From assembly GCA_016292745.1 (NCBI GenBank), contig JAEDFO010000030.1, positions 1 to 27,858 of the forward strand: a DNA stretch of 27,858 nt. Direction: 5' to 3'. The stretch is from Muribaculaceae bacterium (GTDB taxonomy: Bacteria > Bacteroidota > Bacteroidia > Bacteroidales > Muribaculaceae). Positions 16,023-24,263 of the stretch are shown piece after piece. Numbering within the stretch: position 1 is the stretch's first letter; the number at the start of each line of letters is the position of its first letter. The position numbers and the translations under genes were made by a program. Below the pieces are notes generated by a model. It saw only the letters and a program-made list of their open reading frames with translations, ran no database searches and was not told where the DNA came from.

Positions 16023-17678
16023 CTATTGTTCAGGGTTTTGCTTGCTGTTGCGGCTAACCCATACAGTGTCGGCACACATTTGCGATATAGCGTCGCGGTG
16101 GGTTACAATAATTAGGGTGCGGTTGCCGATGTTTTCCGACAGGCGCTTTAGCAGCATTCGTTCGGTGTCCTTGTCGAGCGACGAAGTTGGCTCGTCGAGC
16201 AGCAGTACACCTCCGGGACGCAGCAATCCACGTGCAATTGCAATTCGTTGAGCCTGGCCCTCGCTCAGCCCGGCACCCAGTTCGCCGCAACGGCTGTCGA
16301 GACCGTCGGGCAAGTCGTGGACAAAGTCGGCTACGGCAATGTGAAGGGCCTGTCGTAACTCGGCATCGGTGGCTTCGGGATTGCCCAGCAGCAGGTTGTC
16401 GCGGATGCTGCCGGTGAGCAGAGTGTTGCCTTGCGGCACATATACAATGTTGCATCGGGTCATCGGCGATGCAGTAACCTCGCGTTCATGGTTGTAGAAA
16501 CTTATGCGGCCGCTGTCGGGAAGCAGCAAGGCCAAAATAAGGCGCATCATTGTGCTCTTCCCTACACCGGTTTCGCCCACTACGGCCGTCATGCTTCCCG
16601 GCTTGAAATCGTGGCTGAAATGCTCGATGACAGCGCTGTTTCCATCGTGGTAGGTGAAAGTTACATCGTTCATTCTTACTCCCGGCACTCCGCTGAGGCG
16701 AATCGGCTCGCCTTGCTCCTCGGCTGGCAGCTTAGCAATCTCGTCGAGTCTTTCAACGGCAATGAAACCACGGATAAACGAAGGGAGCTGGCTGCCGAGG
16801 TCGACGATTGGGCGTTGCACTTGGTTGACGAGCTGAAGGAATGCTGTCACCATGCCAAATGTGATAGCACCGCTGTATAGCCCGGCCACACCCCACAGGA
16901 ATGCGGCAGAATAACCGGCGGCGAAGCCAAATTGCACCACCGACCGCGAGAACAGTGAGTAGGTGTTGCGGTTTTTAACTTGCTGATATAAACCGAATTG
17001 GAGGCCTTCGAGCGCATCGGCTACATTGCTTCGCTGTTCGAGGCTTGAAATGAGGGTGCGGTGTTGCAGATTCTCCTGCAGATGGGCCTGGACCTTGCTG
17101 TCGGTGGCTCGGATTTCCTTGGTTAGGCGTCGCATGCGCATCACATAGCTCTTGCTCATGAGCAAAGCCAGCGGCATGATGCAGGATAGTATAAGTGCCA
17201 AGCGCCAGTCGAGCAGCAGAAGGAACACGAAGGCCGCCGAAAGGCGTGTCAATGTAACCAACACAGCCGGCACCACTCGGCACACCAGGTCGGCCACGGT
17301 TGCCACATCGCCCTCAAGGCGGTTGAGCATGTCGCCGGTGTGCATCTGCTCGCGCCCGAGCCATCGGCTTTCCATTATTCGGGTGAAGAGCTTTTGCCGG
17401 AGCATATTGGTCATGCGCATCTCGGTGAGGACTCCCACACGGCTACCCACCACCGATACCAACAGCTGCATAATCACGCAGCAGCCCATGGCAATGGCAT
17501 ATGTGGAGAACGAGCCTTCGATGTCGCCTGTGGCAATGTCGACCAGCCGCTTGCATATCCATATGAACGACAGCGACAGCGCCACGTGAGCCATTCCCGA
17601 CAGCGAATTGAGCGCAATGCGCCATCGCATACCGTGGCTCACCCTTGTCAGCCATACTATATATTCCTTTAACTTCAT
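16023..17678 (-). CDS. ABC exporter, fused membrane and ATPase domains
   Basis: 551 residues forming a half-exporter that should act as a dimer. The membrane domain covers roughly residues 1-320, with several hydrophobic spans. The ATPase domain has Walker A GETGVGKST (368-376), the Q-loop glutamine (416), signature LSEGQ (471-475, with Glu instead of the usual Gly), Walker B VLLLDEPTSS (491-500) and H-loop His527. No C39 peptidase domain is present at the N-terminus, so it is not a self-processing peptide exporter. The gene starts 10 nt after an S26-like peptidase gene. The two probably act together, with the peptidase trimming an exported peptide or protein; the substrate is not in the window. 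A lipid-flippase-type role remains possible. Confidence 0.88.
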   Translation of the reverse strand: MKLKEYIVWLTRVSHGMRWRIALNSLSGMAHVALSLSFIWICKRLVDIATGDIEGSFSTYAIAMGCCVIMQLLVSVVGSRVGVLTEMRMTNMLRQKLFTRIMESRWLGREQMHTGDMLNRLEGDVATVADLVCRVVPAVLVTLTRLSAAFVFLLLLDWRLALILSCIMPLALLMSKSYVMRMRRLTKEIRATDSKVQAHLQENLQHRTLISSLEQRSNVADALEGLQFGLYQQVKNRNTYSLFSRSVVQFGFAAGYSAAFLWGVAGLYSGAITFGMVTAFLQLVNQVQRPIVDLGSQLPSFIRGFIAVERLDEIAKLPAEEQGEPIRLSGVPGVRMNDVTFTYHDGNSAVIEHFSHDFKPGSMTAVVGETGVGKSTMMRLILALLLPDSGRISFYNHEREVTASPMTRCNIVYVPQGNTLLTGSIRDNLLLGNPEATDAELRQALHIAVADFVHDLPDGLDSRCGELGAGLSEGQAQRIAIARGLLRPGGVLLLDEPTSSLDKDTERMLLKRLSENIGNRTLIIVTHRDAISQMCADTVWVSRNSKQNPEQ

Positions 17679-17688
17679 AGTCTACTCA

Positions 17689-18126
17689 TTATATTATATG
17701 CAGATGCCTCATAGCAAAAAGCAGGTATCGCCTGAATGGCCGGCATGCCATCCACAGTTGGCTTTTGAACCGCCACCATCGGCTTTGGCAGTCGATGCGG
17801 TGTCCGTTGCGCTCGATTGCCTTCATGCGTGCTATCACCGAACCGGTGTGGCATTGTTCAATCCGGCACAGGTTGCCGTCGCCCATCAGTGCCACCGTGT
17901 CGCCGTCAATGGAGATTACACGATGCAGCACCACTTGTGCGTCATCGGTTCGTGCCAGCACCACATCGCCACGTTTCAGTTTGTCGGGCCCGACCATGTG
18001 CACCACATCGACGCCTCCGCGGATAAATGGCAGCATGCTGTTGCCAATCGCGCGGAACGACACCTCGCGATTTTCGGCAAGCAACGCCGCCACCTCGTCG
18101 TATAGATTTTCAGTCGATATCACCAT
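17689..18126 (-). CDS. S24/S26 family signal-peptidase-like protein
   Basis: 145 residues from the ATG at 18126. A longer frame reaches 18207 but would begin upstream of the likely promoter and adds an untypical hydrophobic stretch. The conserved block IGNSMLPFI contains the putative nucleophile Ser30. KRGDVVLA (51-58) and VVLHRVISI (66-73) resemble the boxes of archaeal/ER/SipW-type signal peptidases, in which a histidine (here His68) replaces the catalytic lysine of ordinary LepB. MGDGN follows at 81-85. The C-terminal 25 residues are rich in Arg and aromatic residues and may bind membrane. It is co-transcribed with the ABC exporter. In related Bacteroidetes loci I recall similar peptidases near PqqD-like and ABC genes; no PqqD gene is seen here. 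Confidence 0.8.
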   Translation of the reverse strand: MVISTENLYDEVAALLAENREVSFRAIGNSMLPFIRGGVDVVHMVGPDKLKRGDVVLARTDDAQVVLHRVISIDGDTVALMGDGNLCRIEQCHTGSVIARMKAIERNGHRIDCQSRWWRFKSQLWMACRPFRRYLLFAMRHLHII

Positions 18127-18165
18127 AATTATCCCGGAGCCTGATGCGTAATGCACCGAGCCACA

Positions 18166-18196
18166 CAAAGTTATCAATAAAACTTGGAAAAACAAC
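18166..18196 (-). promoter_or_regulatory. Putative promoter of the peptidase-ABC unit
   Basis: TAACTTTG (18173-18166, minus) matches the -7 consensus. GTTG, one base off TTTG, lies 19 nt upstream (18196-18193). Transcription would start near 18159, 33 nt before the ATG at 18126 and below the gyrB terminator. This favours the short form of the peptidase and leaves no room for a leader peptide gene. Confidence 0.55.
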
Positions 18197-18239
18197 AGCG
18201 CTGCCACACAAAGTGCTGCCGGCAGTGCCGCTGGAATGC

Positions 18240-18275
18240 AAAAAGAAAGGCTGCTCGCGCATTGCGGAGCAGCCT
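18240..18275 (-). terminator. Intrinsic terminator of gyrB
   Basis: A perfect 9-bp stem AGGCTGCTC/GAGCAGCCT (18248-18256 with 18267-18275) has a loop that can add CGC/GCG pairs. On the minus strand it is followed by a T-rich run (TTTCTTTTT, sharing its first base with the stem). It lies about 30 nt past the gyrB stop. Confidence 0.9.
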
Positions 18276-18306
18276 CTTAACATTATTCGAAGTATCTATT
18301 GCCTTA

Positions 18307-20256
18307 TTAGGTGTCGATATTAGCGTAGGTGGCGTTGCTTTCGATGAATTCACGGCGTGGAGCCACGTCTTCACCCATGAGCATTGAGAAGATGCGGTCG
18401 GCTTCGGCGGCGTTGTTGATTGTCACCTGCTTAAGCATACGGTTCTCGGGGTCCATGGTTGTTTCCCACAATTGTTCGGGGTTCATTTCACCAAGACCTT
18501 TGTATCGCTGGATTTTGAATTTCGAGAGGTTCCCTTCGTTAACAAAGCGGTCCTTGAATCGCTGTACTTGCTGGTCGTCCCAGCAATATTCCGAGTTGTT
18601 GCCGAGCAGACACTTGTAGAGCGGCGGAGTAGCGATGTATAGGTATCCGTTCTCGATGATTTCGCGCATTCGGCGGAAGAAGAAAGTCATGAGTAGAGTT
18701 GCGATGTGAGCACCGTCGACATCGGCATCGGTCATGATTATAATCTTGTGGTAGCGCAGTTTGGTCAGGTTTGCAGCCTTGGGGTCGTCTTCGGTGCCGA
18801 TAGTAACGCCAAGAGCGCGGAACATGTTGACGATTTCCTGGCTTTCGAATACCTTGTGGTCCATTGCTTTCTCCACGTTGAGGATTTTACCGCGCAATGG
18901 GAGGATGGCCTGGTATTGCGAGTTACGTCCGTCCTTTGCCGAGCCGCCAGCCGAGTCACCCTCGACGAGGAACAGTTCGCGCTCAGCCGGATTTTTCGAT
19001 GTGCAGTCGGAGAGCTTTCCTGGAAGGCCACCCATACCGCCGAGAGGCGATTTCTTGAGGATACGCATCTGGGCATTGTAGGCGGCGTGGCGAGCCTGTG
19101 CGGCAAGCACCACCTTGTCAACTATGGCCTTGGCCTGCTTTGGGTGCTCCTCAAGGTAGTATCGGAGAGCTTCGCTCACGGCAGTCTGTACAGCACCGAT
19201 AACCTCGTTGTTGCCCAGTTTTGTCTTGGTTTGTCCTTCGAACTGCGGTTCGAGCACCTTAACCGAGATAACAGCGGTAAGGCCTTGGCGGAAGTCGTCG
19301 CTTGCAATTTCCACCTTGGCTTTTTCAAGCATCTTGTTGTCCTCGGCATATTTTTTGAGGGTGCTGGTGAGGCCGCGGCGGAAACCGGTTAGGTGAGTAC
19401 CACCTTCTATGGTGTTGATATTGTTGACGAATGAGTAGATGTTTTCGTTGAACGAAGTGTTGTAGGTCATTGCCACTTCCACCGGAATGCCACCCTTGTC
19501 GGTGTTGAGGTGAATGATATCGTTGATGAGCGATTCCTTGTTTCCGTCGATATAACGAACAAATTCGTCGAGACCGGTTTGGGAGAAGAAAGTTTCCTGT
19601 TTAGGATTTCCGGCTTCGTCGATTTCACGCATATCGGTAAGCATCAGGGTGATGCCTGAGTTTAGGAAAGCGAGGTCGCGCAGGCGAGTGGCGAGAATCG
19701 AGTAGTCGTATTCTGTAACGGAGAAAATCGAGCCGTCGGGCTTGAATGAAATCTTCGTTCCGGTCTTGTCGGTTTCGCCGATAACGGTAACCTCAGATGT
19801 AGGCTTTCCGCAAGAGTATTCCTGCATATAGATTTTGCCGCCACGCGATACTTCGGCGCGCAGATATGTTGACAGGGCGTTAACGCACGATACACCAACA
19901 CCGTGGAGACCTCCCGACACTTTATATGAGCCTTTGTCGAACTTACCACCGGCATGAAGTACAGTGAGCACAACCTCGAGGGCCGACTTGTGCTCTTTTT
20001 CGTGCATGTCGACCGGGATGCCACGGCCATTGTCGACAACGGTGATTGAGTTGTCGGCGTTGATGGTCACCTCAATGTGGGTGGCATAACCGGCGAGAGC
20101 CTCGTCGATGGAGTTATCAACAACCTCATATACCAAGTGGTGAAGTCCCTTGCTGCTGGTGTCGCCAATATACATCGACGGACGCTTGCGCACAGCTTCC
20201 AAGCCTTCAAGCACTTGGATGCTATTGGCTGAATAGTTTTTTTCTTCTTCTGACAT
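18307..20256 (-). CDS. gyrB: DNA gyrase subunit B
   Basis: 649 residues, the normal short-form length. GyrB supplies ATPase and part of the cleavage core of type II topoisomerase, introducing negative supercoils with GyrA. The GHKL ATPase region contains EVVDNSIDEA (44-53), DNGRGIPVD (75-83) and GGLHGVGVSCVNA (115-127). The TOPRIM domain contains the acidic EGDSAGGSA (432-440) and DADVDGAH (510-517). The GyrB C-terminal motif QRYKGLGEMNPEQLWETTMDP (583-603) separates it from most ParE proteins. It stands alone between its own promoter and terminator. gyrA is not in the window. Confidence 0.97.
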   Translation of the reverse strand: MSEEEKNYSANSIQVLEGLEAVRKRPSMYIGDTSSKGLHHLVYEVVDNSIDEALAGYATHIEVTINADNSITVVDNGRGIPVDMHEKEHKSALEVVLTVLHAGGKFDKGSYKVSGGLHGVGVSCVNALSTYLRAEVSRGGKIYMQEYSCGKPTSEVTVIGETDKTGTKISFKPDGSIFSVTEYDYSILATRLRDLAFLNSGITLMLTDMREIDEAGNPKQETFFSQTGLDEFVRYIDGNKESLINDIIHLNTDKGGIPVEVAMTYNTSFNENIYSFVNNINTIEGGTHLTGFRRGLTSTLKKYAEDNKMLEKAKVEIASDDFRQGLTAVISVKVLEPQFEGQTKTKLGNNEVIGAVQTAVSEALRYYLEEHPKQAKAIVDKVVLAAQARHAAYNAQMRILKKSPLGGMGGLPGKLSDCTSKNPAERELFLVEGDSAGGSAKDGRNSQYQAILPLRGKILNVEKAMDHKVFESQEIVNMFRALGVTIGTEDDPKAANLTKLRYHKIIIMTDADVDGAHIATLLMTFFFRRMREIIENGYLYIATPPLYKCLLGNNSEYCWDDQQVQRFKDRFVNEGNLSKFKIQRYKGLGEMNPEQLWETTMDPENRMLKQVTINNAAEADRIFSMLMGEDVAPRREFIESNATYANIDT

Positions 20257-20340
20257 ATGAAATTATGTATATTTCGTTATCATTCAATGCACTACATCGG
20301 CCGATTCTGCCATCGGCATCGTGCGGGGCATATTCGTTTA

Positions 20341-20348
20341 CAAAGATA
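20341..20348 (-). promoter_or_regulatory. Putative -7 element for gyrB
   Basis: TATCTTTG on the minus strand (20348-20341) fits the Bacteroidetes -7 consensus. It would start a transcript near 20334 with a leader of about 78 nt. No exact -33 TTTG is found at the normal distance. The region between it and the divergent plus-strand promoter at 20475 (about 120 bp) shows no other feature. Confidence 0.5.
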
Positions 20349-20474
20349 CATATTTTTATCGGATTTTGCGACATCAGGGCTCTAAATATCCTAAATTCCG
20401 GCCATTTTTTTTGTAATGCGTCAGGCTTGTCGACGCCCCTCGGAGCCTCGTTGGAACATTGTTGACGGCATTGC

Positions 20475-20505
20475 TTTGAAATGCTGTGGGAAAGCAGTAA
20501 CTTTG
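20475..20505 (+). promoter_or_regulatory. Promoter of the 20531-trmB-mrp operon
   Basis: TTTG (20475-20478), a 19-nt spacer and TAACTTTG (20498-20505) form a textbook Bacteroidetes promoter. The predicted start near 20512 precedes the ATG at 20531 by about 19 nt. This places the small gene at the head of the operon and excludes the longer GTG start at 20507. Confidence 0.85.
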
Positions 20506-20530
20506 CGTGCGCAATAGGTATGGTGAACAT

Positions 20531-20761
20531 ATGACAATCAGGATAATAGCCTTGATAATGGCTTCGATGGCCGTATTTTGCGCCACGGCGCTCGAGGTTG
20601 CTCCTGGCTTGCTTTGCCGGAGTCTGGCCGGAGAGCGCGACATTACGGAGCTGGTGATTTCGGGGAGCATTGACACCTCGCATTTCGGTGCGTCGCTTTA
20701 TATAGTGGCAGTGGCAATGGCCGACGGCTCGATTTATTCGTTGAAAATGTATAGACAATAA
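20531..20761 (+). CDS. Short secreted protein, possibly a remnant of a BspA-type leucine-rich repeat protein
   Basis: 76 residues. A signal peptide (MTIRIIALIMASMAVFCATA) is followed by GLLCRSLAGERDITELVISGSIDTSHF. That segment resembles the opening of Bacteroidales leucine-rich repeat/BspA-like secreted proteins, where 'L..L.G..DITEL.ISGSIDASDF' precedes the repeat array. Here the similarity stops at once and the frame ends after about 27 more residues (MADGSIYSLKMYRQ). It may be a decayed leftover of a longer gene or a real short secreted protein. A good promoter lies directly upstream and trmB starts 5 nt after its stop, so it is certainly transcribed in that operon and may couple translation into trmB. 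Confidence 0.55.
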   Translation: MTIRIIALIMASMAVFCATALEVAPGLLCRSLAGERDITELVISGSIDTSHFGASLYIVAVAMADGSIYSLKMYRQ

Positions 20762-20766
20762 TATAG

Positions 20767-21546
20767 ATGGGAAAAAACAAACTAAAGAAATTCGCCGAGA
20801 TGGCAACCTTCGGCTGTGTGTTCCAATATCCGTTTGCCACACTCAAGGAGAAGGGATTCGACATGCGCGGACACTGGAACGAGCAATACTTCGGCAATAA
20901 CAACCCTATAGTGCTCGAACTTGGGTGCGGCAAGGGGGAGTACACAGTAGGACTTGCGCGTAAGTTTGCCGACCACAATTTCATAGGCATCGACATAAAG
21001 GGCGCCCGCATATGGAGCGGAGCACGCCAGGCCGAAGCCGAACAAATGACCAACGTGGCTTTCCTTCGCACAAGCATCGAACTGATTGCCAGCTTCTTTG
21101 CCGAGGGCGAAGTGTCGGAGATATGGATAACCTTTCCTGACCCGCAGATGAAGAAGGTGAACAAACGCCTGACATCCACCCGTTTTATGCAGCTCTATCG
21201 CCGCATTCTTAAGCCCGACGGCATTGTGCATCTGAAGACCGACAGCCCATTTCTGTTTACCTACACTTCGGCAATGGTTCACCACAACGGCCTGAAGGTG
21301 CTTGCCGAGACCTCCGACCTGTATGCTTCGGGACTTGCCGACGACATTCTGGAGATACGTACCTTCTACGAGCAGCAGTGGCTCGACCGCGGCCTCACCA
21401 TTAAATATATCAAGTTTGCCCTCGACCACATCACCGAGCTCACCGAGCCGGAAATAGAGATTGAAGAGGACACTTACCGTAGTTTCTCGCGTGGCTATAT
21501 CCAATGCCCCGATGAAATGAAGAGCAAAGGAATTGACAACGATTAA
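20767..21546 (+). CDS. trmB: tRNA (guanine-N7-)-methyltransferase
   Basis: 259 residues. The enzyme methylates G46 in the variable loop of tRNAs using S-adenosylmethionine. The SAM-binding motif ELGCGKGEY (51-59) and the acidic end of beta-2, IGIDIKG (73-79), are clear. The family signature ITFPDPQMKKVNKRLTS (121-137) carries the catalytic aspartate region in its Bacteroidetes form, with PDPQ instead of the proteobacterial PDPW. LKTDSPFLF follows at about 157. The protein is a little longer than E. coli TrmB at the C-terminus. It is the second gene of the operon, 5 nt after the small secreted protein gene and 7 nt before the Mrp ATPase gene. Confidence 0.95.
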   Translation: MGKNKLKKFAEMATFGCVFQYPFATLKEKGFDMRGHWNEQYFGNNNPIVLELGCGKGEYTVGLARKFADHNFIGIDIKGARIWSGARQAEAEQMTNVAFLRTSIELIASFFAEGEVSEIWITFPDPQMKKVNKRLTSTRFMQLYRRILKPDGIVHLKTDSPFLFTYTSAMVHHNGLKVLAETSDLYASGLADDILEIRTFYEQQWLDRGLTIKYIKFALDHITELTEPEIEIEEDTYRSFSRGYIQCPDEMKSKGIDND

Positions 21547-21553
21547 ATATCAA

Positions 21554-22666
21554 ATGATTATGGAACCATTATATCCCAATCTCATACTCGACGCCCTGCG
21601 TCACGTGCGCTACCCCGGTAACGGCACCGACATTGTGAGTAACGGCATGGTGGAGGACGATATCCGCATTGACGGTGCAAAGGTGTCGTTCTCGCTGCTG
21701 TTCGACCGAAATCCCGACCCGTTTGCCGCTTCGGTGGTGCGCTCGGCCGAATCGGCCATTGGCACTTACATAAGTCCGGAAGTGGAAATCAAGGGAAACA
21801 TAGCCATCAAATATCGTCAGCCGGCGCCGAAACCCGTAAAGATGCTTCCCGGAGTGAAGAACATTATAGGGGTATCGTCGGGAAAAGGCGGCGTGGGAAA
21901 GTCGACAGTGGCGTCAAACCTGGCAGTTTCGCTCGCCCAGATGGGTTACAAGGTGGGATTGCTCGATGCTGACATTTTTGGCCCGTCGGCACCCAAGATG
22001 TTCGGTCTTGAAGATGCCGAAGTGTATATGGAACGACAGCCCGACGGTGGAGCACTGATTCTGCCGCCCGAAGCCTATGGGGTGAAGGTCCTGTCGATAG
22101 GATTCCTCGTCGACAAGGACAGTGCGGTGCTGTGGCGTGGTGGAATGGCCAGCAATGCCCTCAAGCAGCTTATCGGTGAAGCCAAGTGGGGCGACCTCGA
22201 CTATTTCGTAATCGATATGCCCCCCGGAACCAGCGACATCCATCTTACTCTGGTCCAGACCCTTGCCATTACCGGAGCCATAGTGGTGAGCACACCGCAG
22301 GAGGTGGCGCTTGCCGACGCCCGCAAAGGCATAAGCATGTTCACCGGCGACAAGGTGAATGTGCCCATTCTCGGATTGGTGGAGAACATGGCGTGGTTTA
22401 CGCCGGCATCGCATCCCGACGAGCGTTACTACATTTTTGGTAAGGAAGGGTGCAAACGCCTTGCCGAGGAAATGGGAGTGGAGCTGCTGGGACAGATACC
22501 GCTGGTGGCAAGCATCTGTGCCAGCGGCGACAGCGGCGAACCGGTGGCCATAGCCAACAGCGTGTCTGGTGCGGCATTCCGCAAGCTCGCCGAAAGTGTC
22601 GTGGCTGCCGTGGAGAAGCGAAATGCTACGCTTCCGCCCACTGAAACAGTGAAAATGAATAAGTAA
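21554..22666 (+). CDS. Mrp/ApbC-type Fe-S cluster carrier P-loop ATPase
   Basis: 370 residues from the ATG at 21554; the ATG at 21560 is equally plausible. An upstream TTG in frame would overlap trmB and is rejected. An N-terminal DUF59/MIP18-like domain (about 5-85: LILDALRHVRYPGNG, GMVEDDIRIDG) is followed by the deviant Walker A SGKGGVGKST (109-118), DADIFGPSAPKMFG and DMPPGTSDIHLTL. Relatives bind and transfer Fe-S clusters between assembly machinery and target proteins. The C-terminal CxxC used by many Mrp proteins to bridge a cluster is missing: after ENMAWF the sequence reads TPASHPDERYYIFG. Cluster carriage by this protein therefore cannot be assumed. I leave the symbol blank because mrp and apbC are both in use. 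Confidence 0.92.
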   Translation: MIMEPLYPNLILDALRHVRYPGNGTDIVSNGMVEDDIRIDGAKVSFSLLFDRNPDPFAASVVRSAESAIGTYISPEVEIKGNIAIKYRQPAPKPVKMLPGVKNIIGVSSGKGGVGKSTVASNLAVSLAQMGYKVGLLDADIFGPSAPKMFGLEDAEVYMERQPDGGALILPPEAYGVKVLSIGFLVDKDSAVLWRGGMASNALKQLIGEAKWGDLDYFVIDMPPGTSDIHLTLVQTLAITGAIVVSTPQEVALADARKGISMFTGDKVNVPILGLVENMAWFTPASHPDERYYIFGKEGCKRLAEEMGVELLGQIPLVASICASGDSGEPVAIANSVSGAAFRKLAESVVAAVEKRNATLPPTETVKMNK

Positions 22667-22690
22667 TATACATTTTTCGTCAGCATTTTA

Positions 22691-22698
22691 TAACTTTG
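22691..22698 (+). promoter_or_regulatory. Putative -7 element for gltX
   Basis: TAACTTTG lies 35 nt before the gltX ATG in a 67-nt gap after the Mrp gene. No exact TTTG is found at the -33 distance. A start near 22705 would give a leader of about 29 nt. Without a terminator after the Mrp gene, read-through from upstream is also likely. Confidence 0.5.
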
Positions 22699-22733
22699 CC
22701 GAACAAATTAAAGTAAACACAACATTATAATAT

Positions 22734-24263
22734 ATGGAAAGAAAAGTTAGAGTGCGCTTTGCGCCATCACCCACCGGCCCGCTTCATATTGGCGGCGTGC
22801 GCACCGCTCTGTTTAATTATCTGTTCGCCCGCAAGAATGGCGGCGAAATGATTCTTCGTATCGAAGACACCGACTCCACCCGCTTTGTGCCCGGAGCCGA
22901 AGACTATATCAACGAGGCGCTCGCCTGGCTCGGAATAAAAATCGACGAAGGTGTGCGCGAAGGTGGCAATTACGGCCCTTATCGTCAATCGGAGCGCCGC
23001 GACATCTACCGCAAGTATGTGAAGCAGCTGCTCGATGCCGACAAGGCTTATATTGCCTTCGACACTCCGGCCGAACTCGAGGCCAAGCGTGCCGAGATTC
23101 CCAATTTCCAGTACGATGCATCAACTCGTGCCTCGATGCGCAACTCGCTCACCATGAGCGCCGACGAGGTGAAGGCACTTATCGATGCCGGCGAAAAGTA
23201 TGTGGTGCGCTTCAAAATCGAGCCTAACCACGACGTTGTGGTCAACGACCTGCTTCGTGGCAAGGTGACCATTAACTCGTCGATTCTCGATGACAAGGTG
23301 CTGTATAAGTCGGCCGACGACCTTCCGACATATCACCTGGCCAACATTGTTGACGACCACCTGATGCTTGTAACCCACGTTATCCGTGGCGAAGAATGGC
23401 TCCCGTCGGCACCACTCCACGTGCTGCTTTACGAGGCTTTCGGTTGGGCCGACACAATGCCTGAATTCGTACATCTGCCTTTGCTGCTCAAGCCCGTGGG
23501 CAACGGCAAACTGAGCAAGCGCGATGGCGACAAGCTCGGATTCCCAGTGTTCCCACTCGAATGGCACGACCCAGCCAGCGGAGCTGTCTCGAAGGGCTAC
23601 CGAGAGGAAGGCTATCTGCCCGAGGCTGTGGTTAACTTCCTTGCCCTGCTCGGCTGGAATCCGGGCAACGACCAGGAAATAATGTCGATGGATGAACTCA
23701 TTAGCCTCTTCTCGTTTGAGCATTGCTCGCGCAACGGAGCAAAGTTCGACTTCGAGAAAGGCAAGTGGTTTAACCATAAATATCTCAGCGAAAAGCCCGA
23801 TGCCGAGCTTGCCGCGCTTTTCCGTCCCCTCCTCGACGAAAAGGGAATCACCGGATTTTCCGACGAATATGTGGCACGTGCCGTGGGTATGGTGAAGAGC
23901 CGCATCAGCTTTGTCAAGGACCTTTGGGAACAGGCTTCATTCTTCTTTGTGGCTCCCGACACGTTCAGCGAAAAGGACATCAAAAAACGTTGGAAAGACG
24001 ACACTCCTCGCATTATGGAGGAGCTTATCGGAGTGCTTGAGAATCTTCCCGATTTCAGCAGCAAGCCATCGGAAGAAATTGTGCTTAAATGGATTACCGA
24101 TAACGGTTACCATATGGGCAACGTGATGAATGCATTCCGATTGACTGTCGTTGGCGAATGCAAGGGTCCTCACATGTTCGACATCACCGAACTGATGGGT
24201 CGTGAGGAAACCATCCGCCGCATTCGTCGCGGTATCGACCTAATAAAGCCTGTAAATGCCTAA
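22734..24263 (+). CDS. gltX: Glutamate--tRNA ligase
   Basis: 509 residues, full length. A class I synthetase that charges tRNA-Glu. The N-terminus APSPTGPLHIGGVRTALFN carries the HIGH signature as HIGG (18-21). The KMSKS motif is KLSKRDGD (259-266). IEDTDSTR (43-50) and the zinc-less insertion typical of many bacterial enzymes are present, and the C-terminal anticodon-binding helical domain continues to ALWNPG...GIDLIKP. Whether it also charges tRNA-Gln cannot be read from the sequence. Its stop codon overlaps the start of the next gene by 8 nt, tying its expression to an envelope gene. Confidence 0.97.
   Translation: MERKVRVRFAPSPTGPLHIGGVRTALFNYLFARKNGGEMILRIEDTDSTRFVPGAEDYINEALAWLGIKIDEGVREGGNYGPYRQSERRDIYRKYVKQLLDADKAYIAFDTPAELEAKRAEIPNFQYDASTRASMRNSLTMSADEVKALIDAGEKYVVRFKIEPNHDVVVNDLLRGKVTINSSILDDKVLYKSADDLPTYHLANIVDDHLMLVTHVIRGEEWLPSAPLHVLLYEAFGWADTMPEFVHLPLLLKPVGNGKLSKRDGDKLGFPVFPLEWHDPASGAVSKGYREEGYLPEAVVNFLALLGWNPGNDQEIMSMDELISLFSFEHCSRNGAKFDFEKGKWFNHKYLSEKPDAELAALFRPLLDEKGITGFSDEYVARAVGMVKSRISFVKDLWEQASFFFVAPDTFSEKDIKKRWKDDTPRIMEELIGVLENLPDFSSKPSEEIVLKWITDNGYHMGNVMNAFRLTVVGECKGPHMFDITELMGREETIRRIRRGIDLIKPVNA

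Noticed and set aside
18127..18207. Longer N-terminus of the S26-like peptidase
   Set aside because: It would start upstream of the TAACTTTG promoter element, and the extra residues do not fit the family start.
20222..20842. Minus-strand open frame of 206 codons upstream of gyrB
   Set aside because: It overlaps the divergent promoters, the small secreted protein gene and the trmB start, and the translation resembles no protein.
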